The notes: generated by a model from the sequence alone, not told the origin. A stretch of 32,705 nucleotides of DNA from Wenzhouxiangella sp. (GCA_007134485.1 SLKT01000140.1:1-32705); one strand, 5' to 3'. Positions 6,207-15,021 are shown, counted from the stretch's first letter. A program made the numbers and translations.

Positions 6207-8168
6207 CTATTTCCTGGCCTTTCTGTTCCCATGGCCCGCCTTCTTTTGTGCGCGGGTCAAGGACGGGCGTTTGCGTGGCGGTGTTTCGCCGCTCTTGTTT
6301 TCCGGTTGTTTGGTATTTTTGCGCGGTGGGTTTTTGTCTTTTGGTTTGGACCGCTCGCGTTCTTCGGGCGCTGATGCGCTCTCTTGGCGGGTTCGATGTG
6401 GCGGTTTGTTGGGACGTGGTGTGCGGCGGTCTTTTGACTCGGTGTGACGGCGGCCGCGTGGTGCAGGGCGGTCAGAGGTTTTCGGGTGATGCCCGGGGCC
6501 CTGGTCGGGCTTGATATTCAGGGGGCGGCCGCCGACGCGCACGCGGGCCAAGTGCCGGAATACGGCGGTATCCAGGTCGGCGGGCAAGTCGACCAGGCTG
6601 AAATGTTCCTGGATCCGGACCCGACCGATTTGGCCGGCATCCAGGTTGGCCTCGTTGGCGATGGCGCCGACGATATTGCCGGGGCCGATCCCGTGGCTGC
6701 GTCCCACTTCAATGCGGAAAGTCGCCTTGTCGTGGTCGTCGGATGGCCGACGAGCCGGTCGTTCGGATCGGTCCGGCCGGCGCCCTTTTTCATGCTTGCG
6801 ATCGGGGCGAGGGGCAAAGTCTGCCGGCGGTTCGCGTTCACTCAGCAAGAAGTCGTCGCCTCCGCGCAGCAGGCGCGCTAGGGCGGCGGCGATATCGACC
6901 ATCTCGGCCCCGGTCTCGGCCTGGCAGGCCTGGGCCACTTCACGATAAAGATCCAGTTCCTCGGTTTCCAGCGCACCGGCCACGGCCGCCTTGAAGCGGG
7001 CGACGCGCTGTTCATTGACATCGGCCACCGACGGCACGCCCATCGCTTCAATTGGCTGACGGGTGGCCCGCTCGATGGCCCGCAACATGCCGCGTTCACG
7101 CGGTGCGACAAACAGAATCGCTTCTCCGGCGCGTCCGGCCCGACCGGTACGCCCGATGCGATGCACATAAGCCTCGGTGTCGTAGGGAATGTCGTAATTG
7201 ACTACGTGGCTGACCCGCTCGACGTCCAGCCCGCGCGCGGCCACGTCGGTGGCCACCAGAATGTCGACCTCGCCCTTGCGCAGCTTTTCGACCAGTTGCT
7301 CGCGCAGGTTCTGCGGCACGTCGCCATTGAGTGCGGCGGCCGAAAACCCGCGCGCATTGAGCCGGTTGGCCAATTCTTCGGTCGCCACGCGGGTGCGGGC
7401 AAACACGATCATGCCCTCGAACGGCTCGACTTCCAGAATCCGGGTCAGTGCATCGAGCTTGTGCAATCCGCTGACCAGCCAGTATCGCTGCCGGATCGAG
7501 GCGGCCGTCGAAGTCTTCGCCTTGATGGTGACTTCCTCGGCATCCTTGAGATAGCGCTGGGCGATACGCCGGATCGGCTGCGGCATGGTCGCAGAAAACA
7601 GTGCGATCTGGCAGTTTTCCGGGGTCTTTGAAAGTACCTGCTCGACATCATCAATAAAGCCCATGCGCAGCATCTCGTCGGCCTCATCGAGCACCAGCGT
7701 GCCCAGCCCGCCCAGATCAAGCGTGCCCTTGTTGATGTGATCGATCACCCTTCCCGGCGTACCCACGACCACATCCGCACCACGGCGAAGGCCGGCCAAC
7801 TGCGGTCCATACGCCTGGCCACCGTAAATCGGCAAGACATGAAAGCCCGGCAAGTGCGCCGCGTAGCGGTGAAAGGCCTCGGCCACCTGGATTGCGAGCT
7901 CCCGCGTTGGCGCCAACACCAACGCCGCAGGCTTCGATTCGGCCTGTTTCAGCCGCGCCAGCACCGGCAGCGCAAAGGCCGCCGTTTTTCCGGTCCCGGT
8001 CTGTGCCTGCCCGACCAGATCCCGCCCGCCCATCAAAACGGGAATGGTCTTCGACTGAATGGGTGAAGGCGCCTCGTACCCCAGTTCGCCCAAGGCCTTC
8101 AACAACCCTTCCGGCAACCCCAAGCTGACAAAGCCACCGTCTTGTGCCGTGCGATCATGCTCAGTCAT
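6207..8168 (-). CDS. deaD: DEAD-box ATP-dependent RNA helicase, DeaD/CsdA type
   Basis: A 653-residue helicase. Motifs in order: Q motif (F13 to P-I-Q at 36-38), motif I A-Q-T-G-T-G-K-T (55-62), P-T-R-E-L-A (87-92), T-P-G-R (137-140), D-E-A-D (161-164), S-A-T (192-194), A-R-G-L-D (311-315) and H-R-I-G-R-T-G-R (336-343). A DbpA-type RNA-binding domain follows at about residues 478-555 (F-R-I-E-V-G-R-S-H-G-I to L-N-I-K-P-D). The protein ends in a long Lys/Arg/Pro-rich tail that is expected to be disordered and RNA-binding. DeaD helicases unwind RNA during ribosome assembly and mRNA decay, especially in the cold. It stands alone on the minus strand. No clear SD precedes the ATG, which is followed by T-E-H-D. 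Confidence 0.93.
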   Translation of the reverse strand: MTEHDRTAQDGGFVSLGLPEGLLKALGELGYEAPSPIQSKTIPVLMGGRDLVGQAQTGTGKTAAFALPVLARLKQAESKPAALVLAPTRELAIQVAEAFHRYAAHLPGFHVLPIYGGQAYGPQLAGLRRGADVVVGTPGRVIDHINKGTLDLGGLGTLVLDEADEMLRMGFIDDVEQVLSKTPENCQIALFSATMPQPIRRIAQRYLKDAEEVTIKAKTSTAASIRQRYWLVSGLHKLDALTRILEVEPFEGMIVFARTRVATEELANRLNARGFSAAALNGDVPQNLREQLVEKLRKGEVDILVATDVAARGLDVERVSHVVNYDIPYDTEAYVHRIGRTGRAGRAGEAILFVAPRERGMLRAIERATRQPIEAMGVPSVADVNEQRVARFKAAVAGALETEELDLYREVAQACQAETGAEMVDIAAALARLLRGGDDFLLSEREPPADFAPRPDRKHEKGRRPDRSERPARRPSDDHDKATFRIEVGRSHGIGPGNIVGAIANEANLDAGQIGRVRIQEHFSLVDLPADLDTAVFRHLARVRVGGRPLNIKPDQGPGHHPKTSDRPAPRGRRHTESKDRRTPRPNKPPHRTRQESASAPEERERSKPKDKNPPRKNTKQPENKSGETPPRKRPSLTRAQKKAGHGNRKARK

Positions 8169-8388
8169 AAAAAAAGGAATGACAACCAGACCGCATATTA
8201 ACCCAGCCTCCCCAATCTCTGTTCGGGACTCGCTCCTGAACTGAAGTCCGATCAGGCCTGGTTCGAGGTCAACGGCCGTTAATTCTGACCTTCAGTGACG
8301 CTGGCCTCGATCGATAATCGCCCATTGGATGGCGATGGTGGTCTCACCGGCGCTCAATCATTGTTCGAAAGGTCGTACCGCGCAAGCA

Positions 8389-8919
8389 TCAGGGACAATT
8401 CAGTTCGAACTCGACCATGATGCCTTCCGGGTATGGGTATTCGTCGCCGGTAGGGGTGTTGGCGGCGATCATGTGGGTCTTTCCTGCAATGCCGTGGGCG
8501 CCGGCCTCGACATCTTGCAGCATTCGTTCGCCATTGATCTGTTGGTTGTCCATCATGTGAAAGGACAGGGTGGGCTCGTCATCACGTTGGATCCTGAGTT
8601 GAACGACCGTTCTGGCCGTGGCGGCGTGCTCCGGCTCGCTCTGGCTTCTCCACCCGGAAAACCTGAGCTCATTGTTACTTGCACTGTAGTTCCAGCGGCC
8701 GTCCCTTTCCGTGCACTGGACGTTTGAAAGAACAACTTCCCGGTCATACCAGCGCACATGCCCCATCACGCGCTCACTGCCGGCCGATGCGCGGGCCTGT
8801 TGCGCCTGCTGATCCGGACTGTCTTCTGTCTGCATATCTCGTGGCTCATCACCGCATCCTGCCAGCAGCATCACCAGGCCCGTCAGGATGGACATTGAAA
8901 TCAAATACCTTCCTTTCAT
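8389..8919 (-). CDS. Predicted small lipoprotein
   Basis: A 176-residue protein with a clear lipoprotein signal, I-L-T-G-L-V-M-L-L-A-G-C (lipobox L-L-A-G-C, Cys22). It is followed by a Gln/Ser/Asp-rich linker (about residues 23-50) that would let the folded part stand away from the membrane. The remaining 125 residues are beta-rich, with one Cys in N-V-Q-C-T-E and one at the C-terminal C-P, so one disulfide is possible. GAGGAGC lies 7 bases before the ATG. It follows the large exported protein gene by 106 bases on the same strand. No family recognised. Confidence 0.7.
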   Translation of the reverse strand: MKGRYLISMSILTGLVMLLAGCGDEPRDMQTEDSPDQQAQQARASAGSERVMGHVRWYDREVVLSNVQCTERDGRWNYSASNNELRFSGWRSQSEPEHAATARTVVQLRIQRDDEPTLSFHMMDNQQINGERMLQDVEAGAHGIAGKTHMIAANTPTGDEYPYPEGIMVEFELNCP

Positions 8920-9025
8920 CTTGAAGCTCCTCTTTTGGGTCTACTCGTCCAGTCCTGCCTATTCATACGAGGAAACCTTGACCAAGCCGCCAGGGGCAGG
9001 CCCGCGATGATGCCTGAGCCAGAAT

Positions 9026-10762
9026 TTATTGGAGATCGAAAGCCATGTCTCCGATTTCCAGGGTTCGCCCCGAACCCGACGAAGTGGCATAAAGGCGAAA
9101 TCTCGTTGGCCCGGTAATTGTGACGCCTTCCAGTGGTGCGGAAATACGTTCGATATCTGGTCTCGTTGTACCGGCCTCATGCTTCCAGAGAATGCTCTGG
9201 TAATCATCGACGTTGTAGCGCAAGTGAAGTCCGCGCTGTGCACCCGCGCTCCCCCCACTTGCCATCGAGATCACAATGCGGTTCAACGTGACCGGCCCAT
9301 CGGTTGGCGTAATGTCGAATTCAACGTAGGCATCGGTCTCTAAAGCCTCATGCGGTTCAACCGCCCGTTCAGACGGAGAGAACCGGAAAATCGGGCTGTT
9401 GGGATAATCGTAGCGATCCGTGACTTCAAATCGGCTCAATTCGTTCGGGTCCCGGATCTTGCTGACCTCGACGCTCGCCGGAAAGCTTTCGGGTGCCTTG
9501 CTGTCATTGGCAAAAGTCCACAGAATGCGGTTGGCTGCAGATTCCAGGGGGCTGTCAACCTCGGTCACTGTCAGTGGCAGCTCAGTCGGCTCTTCGGCGG
9601 ACGGTTGCATGCCCACACCTTCAGCCGGGGCCGCCTCACTGCTCAGCAGATAAGTCATTGAAGGATCCGGACGTCCGACAAAGCACAACCGGTCAAAGCC
9701 GTGGTGCTGGATGATGGCCAGGGCCTGCTTGGCTTCATCGCGGGCGTCATCGAAGTTCATCACCCAGTGACTGCCATCCACGATTCGCCAGCTACCCTGA
9801 ACCTCGCGGGCTTCGATGCTTTCGGGATTGAAGCTGACACAGTCTTCCTCCGGCTTCATTTGCTCGGCAATTTCGGCTGGATCGGCCGGCGCAGGCTGTT
9901 GGGCAGGTGACCCGGCCAGGTCCGGCGAGCCTTCACCCATTTGTTCCTGGGCGCGGCGAAGTCGCGGATCCAGTTCCGCCTCTTCGTCAGCGGTACCCGG
10001 ATCGAAGGTAATGCTCTCGGTCCTCGTTGGTTGTTCAGTTTCAGGTTCTGATTCGGCGGGTTCACTCGCATGCGTCACCGTGCCTACTTCCTGGGGCGCG
10101 GTGCCCGGGCGAGGGCTGATGGAAGCCCGGATGTACAAGGGAAAAGCGCTTTCTTCTTCGTCATCATCAAAGATCTGCTCACTGAGCAGGGCGGTGCCTG
10201 CCGCCACCGTGCCGCCGCCCATGGCTCCAACGCCGGCGCCGACTGCGACTTCGGCGACTCGTTTCGCCAGCCGTGAACGGCGATTCCGCTCGGCCGGGTC
10301 AGGCACAAAGTGCAGAATCACGCCTTTCTGATAGAAGCCCGGCACTGACTCGTTCAGAGACCCGCCAAGCTCAAGAAGGTCACTTCCCGGAGGGATCGCG
10401 ATCACGCCAAGCACTTCTATGCCCGGGCCTTCCGGATGATCGGGTTGGCGCTGGCCGCAAACAACGAGCACACCTCCTGCCGAAACTTGGCCCACAGCCA
10501 TTGCGCCGGCTTGTCTGATCTCAATATCAAGCACATCTTCTTCCATTGGGTGGGGGTTGATGAGCTGCATGTCGTCGGGAAATCGCTTGGCGACTTCAAT
10601 GTCCGTGTCGTGGGGGATGTAAGGTCTGGATTCTTCACCTTTGCAGAAATCATGTTCCTGCGTGGATGCGCTTGCACCACTGAAGGCAAGACAGCCCGCA
10701 AGCAGCATGGTGGAGGCATATAGGACGCAGGGTATGTTGCTGAAATTCATGGGGCTTGGCAT
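9026..10762 (-). CDS. Large exported protein with FNP/IVDG/CFVGRP module and C-terminal beta domain
   Basis: A 578-residue protein with N-terminal signal (V-L-Y-A-S-T-M-L-L-A-G-C-L-A-F-S-G-A-S-A-S). Cleavage as a lipoprotein at L-L-A-G-C or as a secreted protein after A-S-A are both possible. Residues 35-215 include a Gly/Ala helix (V-G-A-G-V-G-A-M-G-G-G-T-V-A-A). A long acidic, Pro-rich linker follows. Around 310-385 is a compact module I have seen in many exported proteins: C-V-S-F-N-P, W-R-I-V-D-G-S-H-W-V-M-N-F, A-L-A-I-I-Q-H-H-G-F, C-F-V-G-R-P-D-P-S-M-T-Y. The last 160 residues are beta-rich with several R-F/Y-D blocks, like a jelly-roll. GGAGGAA lies 7 bases before ATG 10762. The molecular role is unknown. 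Confidence 0.75.
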   Translation of the reverse strand: MPSPMNFSNIPCVLYASTMLLAGCLAFSGASASTQEHDFCKGEESRPYIPHDTDIEVAKRFPDDMQLINPHPMEEDVLDIEIRQAGAMAVGQVSAGGVLVVCGQRQPDHPEGPGIEVLGVIAIPPGSDLLELGGSLNESVPGFYQKGVILHFVPDPAERNRRSRLAKRVAEVAVGAGVGAMGGGTVAAGTALLSEQIFDDDEEESAFPLYIRASISPRPGTAPQEVGTVTHASEPAESEPETEQPTRTESITFDPGTADEEAELDPRLRRAQEQMGEGSPDLAGSPAQQPAPADPAEIAEQMKPEEDCVSFNPESIEAREVQGSWRIVDGSHWVMNFDDARDEAKQALAIIQHHGFDRLCFVGRPDPSMTYLLSSEAAPAEGVGMQPSAEEPTELPLTVTEVDSPLESAANRILWTFANDSKAPESFPASVEVSKIRDPNELSRFEVTDRYDYPNSPIFRFSPSERAVEPHEALETDAYVEFDITPTDGPVTLNRIVISMASGGSAGAQRGLHLRYNVDDYQSILWKHEAGTTRPDIERISAPLEGVTITGPTRFRLYATSSGSGRTLEIGDMAFDLQ

Positions 10763-10993
10763 GTCAAGATTCCTCCGATCCGGTTCATGAGTTCACTGTT
10801 TCCAATTTGATTGCTCTCATGAGTTCAGACGCAGAATCCGTAAAACTGTGCCAACCCGATCGCAGTCGTGGCCATGCCCAATGACTCGAACACCTGATCG
10901 TTGCTTGTCCCGATCATTCGGCACTGACCTGCGCGGACTGAGGATCAGTAGTCTTGGAAAAACCATGCCCGTCCCGGAATTTCGCGCTTTGGA

Positions 10994-11620
10994 TTAACCT
11001 CGGTAGAACTTGTTTCGACGCAGTTCCATTTCTTCGGCAACCAGCGCGGAATTACCCCCTTCGCGCCGCAAGTTCTCAACTGTCTGGTCGAACTCGCCCA
11101 GGTTTCGATTCTGGCTGAGCTTGAAAATGCACTTCAAGTCCGATACCACAATGTCGAAGCACACGATCAGTGGCAGCATGGCATTTACATAGTCTGCTGG
11201 AAGGCTTGAGAACCGGTGATCCGGGCTGGTTTCGAATCGATCTTTCAGTTCTTCCAGATGTTTCTCCAGCACACCATCCTCCGTGCCATGTACGGTGCCC
11301 CTTACATGAACTGCCTGGTAGTTCCAGGTGCCTCCGAATCGGGGTGTTGATTGCCAACTTCCCAGAACAGGTGCATGGGGCCCAAGAAAGGACACAAAGA
11401 CATCGCCGGAGTGCCTTATCGCCCGCCAATGGTCGGTGTCGCGCATGACATGCCCGCGAAAGACTTGTTCATCCTCCCATCTGTGGACGAGTAGCGGTAT
11501 GTGCGTGGCGACGAACCCTTCGCTCGGATCACTTGCGACAATTGTCGCGAAGGGATGCTTTTCCACAAATGCCTTGATTTCTGAAGAATCATGGACATGG
11601 AATTTCTCGATTGGGTACAT
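10994..11620 (-). CDS. PaiB-family FMN-binding protein
   Basis: A 208-residue protein that matches the PaiB family along its whole length. It starts M-Y-P-I-E-K-F and has F-A-T-I-V-A-S-D, T-H-I-P-L-L-V and G-H-V-M-R-D-T-D-H-W. It also has V-F-V-S-F-L-G-P-H-A, the family mark T-W-N-Y-Q-A-V-H-V-R-G, and the ending K-L-S-Q-N-R, E-M-E-L-R-R-N. The fold is a split barrel of the flavin-reductase type. In Bacillus, PaiB was described with PaiA as a negative regulator, but many homologues are better seen as FMN- or haem-binding proteins of unknown substrate. No paiA-like acetyltransferase gene lies next to it. Confidence 0.85.
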   Translation of the reverse strand: MYPIEKFHVHDSSEIKAFVEKHPFATIVASDPSEGFVATHIPLLVHRWEDEQVFRGHVMRDTDHWRAIRHSGDVFVSFLGPHAPVLGSWQSTPRFGGTWNYQAVHVRGTVHGTEDGVLEKHLEELKDRFETSPDHRFSSLPADYVNAMLPLIVCFDIVVSDLKCIFKLSQNRNLGEFDQTVENLRREGGNSALVAEEMELRRNKFYRG

Positions 11621-11844
11621 ATGACTGCTTCCTGAATCAGTTGTCGTGTCTCAGCACAAGAGGTCGGATCCCGAATTGTGCAGAGCAGCCCTTGCGAACG
11701 ACGTTGTCGGCTCAACCAGACGCCTGTCCGGTGACCGGGAATAGCATACTTCACGAATCAATTTGAAATCGGGTAGCGTAGACCCTCCGGTTTCCTGTAA
11801 CCTGTAGTGCGATAATCGAGATCTGATCGTGAGAGAGGCTATTG

Positions 11845-12438
11845 ATGCGTTTTCCTTTTTTTTTGTTTTTGCTGGTAATTTCCACCATGGCTGGCGCCTC
11901 TACCACCCTGTCCTACCAGGGCTATCTGGAGCATGAAACCGGGCCGGTCGATGACACCGTCGAAATGAGTTTTGCCCTGTTCGATGCCGAGTCTGATGGT
12001 AATCAGGTTGGCGATACGATCAACATTGCCGAGGTCAGCGTGCACAACGGACTTTTCCAGGTTGGTCTGGATTTCGGTGAGAAGAACTACGCAAGCGGGC
12101 TTTGGTTGGCAATAGAGGTCGAGGGAGAGTCGCTGGAGCCTCGCCAGCCCATCACTGGCGCACCGTTCGCCATCAGCTCGGTATCCGATGACCCACCATC
12201 CGAGGAATGCGAAGATTACTGCACAGCCATGGGAATCGGTTGTGCTGACGTGTACTCGACTACGGAGCAGTGTCTTGACGCCTGTGCCGGCTTTTCAACA
12301 GACGGAAGTGAAGGCGATACCACCGGCGACACTTTCCAGTGCAGATCGACGTGGCTGCAGATGGGGTTCGATGGCGATGTGCCCGCGAGTGAGGCCTGTG
12401 CAAATGCAGCGGATACCAGTCCGGAGTGTGTCGATTAG
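11845..12438 (+). CDS. Secreted protein with N-terminal beta domain and C-terminal Cys-rich domain
   Basis: A 197-residue protein starting at ATG 11845 after AGAGAGG; the TTG one codon before is less likely. The signal peptide is R-F-P-F-F-L-F-L-L-V-I-S-T-M-A-G-A. The next 100 residues begin L-S-Y-Q-G-Y-L-E and have V-E-M-S-F-A-L-F-D-A, a beta domain found at the start of many exported bacterial proteins (S-Y-Q-G-x-L...F-x-L-Y/F-D). The last 75 residues are a Cys-rich block, C-x3-C-x6-C-x9-C-x3-C-x18-C-x20-C-x9-C by rough count. It resembles the short Cys-rich C-terminal blocks common in myxobacterial surface proteins. All eight cysteines could pair. Role unknown. Confidence 0.7.
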   Translation: MRFPFFLFLLVISTMAGASTTLSYQGYLEHETGPVDDTVEMSFALFDAESDGNQVGDTINIAEVSVHNGLFQVGLDFGEKNYASGLWLAIEVEGESLEPRQPITGAPFAISSVSDDPPSEECEDYCTAMGIGCADVYSTTEQCLDACAGFSTDGSEGDTTGDTFQCRSTWLQMGFDGDVPASEACANAADTSPECVD

Positions 12439-12480
12439 GGGATTTGAAGGCGGCCAGGATCTATTCAGGCGCCTCCGGAG

Positions 12481-13164
12481 TCATGGATCCTCATGTGCCT
12501 GGACCGGCATGTGAATCCATGTCTCCACGGCGTCTCGTCCAACAACCTCGATTGCCCTTTCCTTGACGGATTTCCCATTGATCAAACCCCGATCAACGGC
12601 AGACAGCAACCAGTCACCGTAAACACCGCCGCGCCGGTGATAATCGTCTCCCTAGATGCTCCAGGGCCTGAGCAGACCCTTCGTTGACGAGTGCTTCGAA
12701 GGGGTTGTATCCGTATGCAGGATTCGAGTGTTCGAGGATGGATTGAATCAATTCACTCTCCTCCAGTTCAGTCAGTGCTTCCCAGTATCGCTGCTCCTCG
12801 AGATCGAATGGCGGATGAAAGATCTCATGCCTGGCTACATGAAGCGTCGCGCCGATATCATAGTCCGGATAGCTGACGAAACGCTGGCCAAGAAGTCGAA
12901 TTCCGTACGGCCAGGCGAATTTCAGGATATCAACATGAAGGGTTGGGTCCAGTGGTCGTCCCAGTAGGTGCTGTTGGAGCGGAATGATGTTGTAGCTCGA
13001 AAGCGTGCGTTCAAACTCTTTAACTGTGATTTTCTCGAAACAGGCAATTGGGACATTGGGGTATGCCTCGGGGCAGTATACCAGTGGGCTTCACCATCGA
13101 GTGCGTGCGAAAGCTCACATGAAGTATGAATATCAAATGCATGACCAGTGAAACAAGTATGATT
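12481..13164 (-). pseudogene. Frameshifted remnant of a zinc-metallopeptidase-like gene
   Basis: No intact frame exists, but three minus-strand segments join into one protein-like sequence. Segment 1 (about 13164-13080) reads H-A-F-D-I-H-T-S-C-E-L-S-H-A-L-D-G-E-A-H-W-Y. After a frame change, segment 2 (about 13075-12640) reads C-P-E-A-Y-P-N-V-P-I-A-C-F-E-K-I through V-A-R-H-E-I-F-H-P-P-F-D (codons 12829-12815) and F-E-A-L-V-N-E-G-S-A-Q-A-L-E. Segment 3 (about 12640-12481) reads R-G-G-V-Y-G-D-W-L-L-S-A-V-D-R-G-L to the TGA at 12483-12481. H-E-I-F-H fits the HExxH zinc motif, with a Glu about 45 residues later. No start codon with SD was found. Sequencing indels could explain the breaks instead of decay. 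Confidence 0.6.
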
Positions 13165-13184
13165 TTATCGGACTCACGCGTGCC

Positions 13185-13377
13185 ATGAATATGCCAGAAG
13201 TCATTTTACGTACTGGCCTTTTTGATGTTGGGAGCAGTGGGTTGCTCCTCGGCTAATCATGAAACAACTGATGACTTTTGCCACATGTGCTCACGTCTGC
13301 GCTCATGCATGATGATCATCAAGCCAATCAAGTGCAGCATCAGAATTCTTCCAAGTGCGCTTGAGCACTCGTTGTGA
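13185..13377 (+). pseudogene. Frameshifted small lipoprotein gene
   Basis: Starting at ATG 13185, removal of one C at 13194-13195 gives M-N-M-Q-K-S-F-Y-V-L-A-F-L-M-L-G-A-V-G-C-S-S-A. That is a textbook lipoprotein signal with lipobox G-A-V-G-C. It is followed by a Cys-rich tail (D-F-C-H-M-C-S-R-L-R-S-C-M-M) ending at TGA 13375-13377. As written, the frame starting at 13185 stops at about 13256. The hydrophobic frame has no start codon before the signal. A one-base insertion or a sequencing error would explain this. It lies next to the other broken gene. Confidence 0.5.
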
Positions 13378-13439
13378 TCGAGCTTGCCTTCATCAAGATG
13401 CTGCTTCTAACAAACAGTTTTCACGAAATGGAGTCCAAA

Positions 13440-14477
13440 GTGAAAGTATTAATGAATAACTTGATAGCCATGAGTCTTCTGGTTCCAGTCATGACGCTTG
13501 CTGGCCCCTCGGCTGTTCCGGCGTCCTGGGAAATCGAACAACGGGAGATCCGGTTCGAGAACGACGGCATCGAGCTGGCGGGTACATTGCATATCCCGGT
13601 AGCTAAGGGGCCAGTTCCGGCGTTGGTCGTGGCCCACGGTGCCGGGCCTGGAGAGCGCACCACTCCACCTTATCAGCAGATCGCGGAATTATTCCCGCCC
13701 GTGGGGTACGCCACCTTTGTCTTTGATCGACGAGGTAGCGGTGAATCCGGTGGAGAGCAGGTCGGCGCCAGCTATCAGGACCTTGCCCGGGACGTCGTTG
13801 CCGCCAGCCAGGCGGTCGCGGCTGAGGAGGGTATCGATCCTGATAGCGTTGGCTTGTGGGGCTTGAGTCAGGGCGGTTGGATCGTGATGGAAGCCGGAGC
13901 CATGAGCGATCCGGCTTTCGTGATCAGCGTCTCGGCGTCGCTGACTACGCCAGGGCGGCAGATGGAAGTGCTTGCCTATAATTATGTTCTGACCGAGGGT
14001 TACGGTGAGGCAGCGGCTGACAAGGCACTGAAGGCACGGCAGGTTGTGGACAAATACTTCCGTGGAGATGTCAGTCTGGAAGAGGCTCGAGCGGTACTGG
14101 CCGCCGTCCAGGATGAAGACTGGTATGAGTTTACCTGGTTGCCCGCTTCGGAAGACTTGCCGGAAGATGTCAGCAAGGGGACCTGGCATCTGGAGATGGA
14201 CTATGATCCCATTGAGGCCTACAAGGGTGTGAATGCACCACTTTTGTTCGTGCTGGGTGGCAAGGATTTTGCCATTCCAGTGGCCGAGACACTTGCAATT
14301 CTGGAGGATATTCCCGCCGCGGAGCACCGTGAGCTCGTCGTTATTCCCGGAGCCAATCATGTGATTCGTCGCGTAACCGAAGGTGCGGAAGAAGCCGATG
14401 GGCCAATTTACCGTTCTGACGACAAGAGTTACTTTCTGATCATGGGCGAATGGCTGGGTCGCCAGTTGGCTGAATAG
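13440..14477 (+). CDS. Exported alpha/beta hydrolase (esterase/peptidase-like)
   Basis: A 345-residue protein. GTG at 13440 is chosen because GGAG lies 6 bases upstream and it opens directly into a signal peptide (M-N-N-L-I-A-M-S-L-L-V-P-V-M-T-L-A). The longest frame (13374) overlaps the preceding remnant. The hydrolase domain has V-V-A-H-G-A-G-P-G (oxyanion region), V-F-D-R-R-G-S-G-E-S and the nucleophile elbow G-L-S-Q-G-G (Ser about 143). The acid is likely in L-G-G-K-D-F-A and the His in G-A-N-H-V-I. This layout is that of S9/DUF-type alpha/beta hydrolases active on esters or small peptides in the periplasm. Substrate unknown. A cupin gene follows after 110 bases on the same strand. Confidence 0.85.
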   Translation: MKVLMNNLIAMSLLVPVMTLAGPSAVPASWEIEQREIRFENDGIELAGTLHIPVAKGPVPALVVAHGAGPGERTTPPYQQIAELFPPVGYATFVFDRRGSGESGGEQVGASYQDLARDVVAASQAVAAEEGIDPDSVGLWGLSQGGWIVMEAGAMSDPAFVISVSASLTTPGRQMEVLAYNYVLTEGYGEAAADKALKARQVVDKYFRGDVSLEEARAVLAAVQDEDWYEFTWLPASEDLPEDVSKGTWHLEMDYDPIEAYKGVNAPLLFVLGGKDFAIPVAETLAILEDIPAAEHRELVVIPGANHVIRRVTEGAEEADGPIYRSDDKSYFLIMGEWLGRQLAE

Positions 14478-14587
14478 ATCGAAACGAATAATCGTCAGCG
14501 GTTCTGGAACATGGGTGAGAGAAATCGGAATGCGTCATAGTAGCAACTGGAATAGGCTCGACCTTCCGTTGTCAGGATCGTTTGAAT

Positions 14588-14938
14588 ATGTTGAGTTTTG
14601 ATCTGTTCGATCACCAGTGGCAGTCCATCAATGAGGATGGCACAAAATATTCGCTACTGGAAGGTAGTAAGGAGCATGGTGTTTTCACCTATCTGTTTTT
14701 TCTTCCAGCAGGCACATGGGATGCGCCTCATTGGCACACTGGGGATTCCAGAATATATGTGCTAGGTGGTCAGTTGAAATTGGCCTTTTCGAATGATTTC
14801 GATAAGTCCAATGCGTATTCATTCAATACAGGATCATTGTTGTTTGTGCCCAGGAATACTATTCATTTCGATGGCGCGGAAACTGACACCACCATCCTTG
14901 GATTCGGTAACTCACCTTGGTCAACCCAGTATGTATGA
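14588..14938 (+). CDS. Small single-domain cupin
   Basis: A 116-residue protein starting at ATG 14588, with AGGA about 10 bases before it. The cupin fold is indicated by motif 1, P-A-G-T-W-D-A-P-H-W-H, and Y-V-L-G-G-Q-L. Motif 2 is F-V-P-R-N-T-I-H-F. Three histidines (H-W-H and T-I-H) could bind a metal, but the usual Glu of motif 1 is replaced in T-G-D-S-R, so the metal site may be altered. There is no signal peptide, so it is cytoplasmic. Such cupins act as dioxygenases, isomerases or small-molecule sensors; which one cannot be told. Its A+T content seems higher than that of its neighbours. Confidence 0.8.
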   Translation: MLSFDLFDHQWQSINEDGTKYSLLEGSKEHGVFTYLFFLPAGTWDAPHWHTGDSRIYVLGGQLKLAFSNDFDKSNAYSFNTGSLLFVPRNTIHFDGAETDTTILGFGNSPWSTQYV

Positions 14939-15021
14939 CGGGCGCTCAGCGTAGGTGTTTCCGGTCGCCGGATTTTCAGCCTGGATCTGCGTGGCGATGA
15001 CCACGGGCTTTTGGGACGCAA

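Noticed and set aside
6444-6948. Plus-strand frames antisense to the helicase tail
   Set aside because: They arise from the GC-rich RNA-binding tail of the helicase on the other strand.
8169-8388. AGGTCA ... TGACCT near 8265-8293 as a third operator copy
   Set aside because: The half sites point outward and are 16 or so bases apart, unlike the two matching palindromes near the XRE regulator.
12656-12967. Plus-strand frame of 103 codons
   Set aside because: The minus strand of the same stretch gives a better protein (with HExxH) once frames are joined.
13374-13439. Upstream extension of the alpha/beta hydrolase to GTG 13374
   Set aside because: It would add 22 residues before the signal peptide; GGAG and GTG at 13440 give a normal exported protein.
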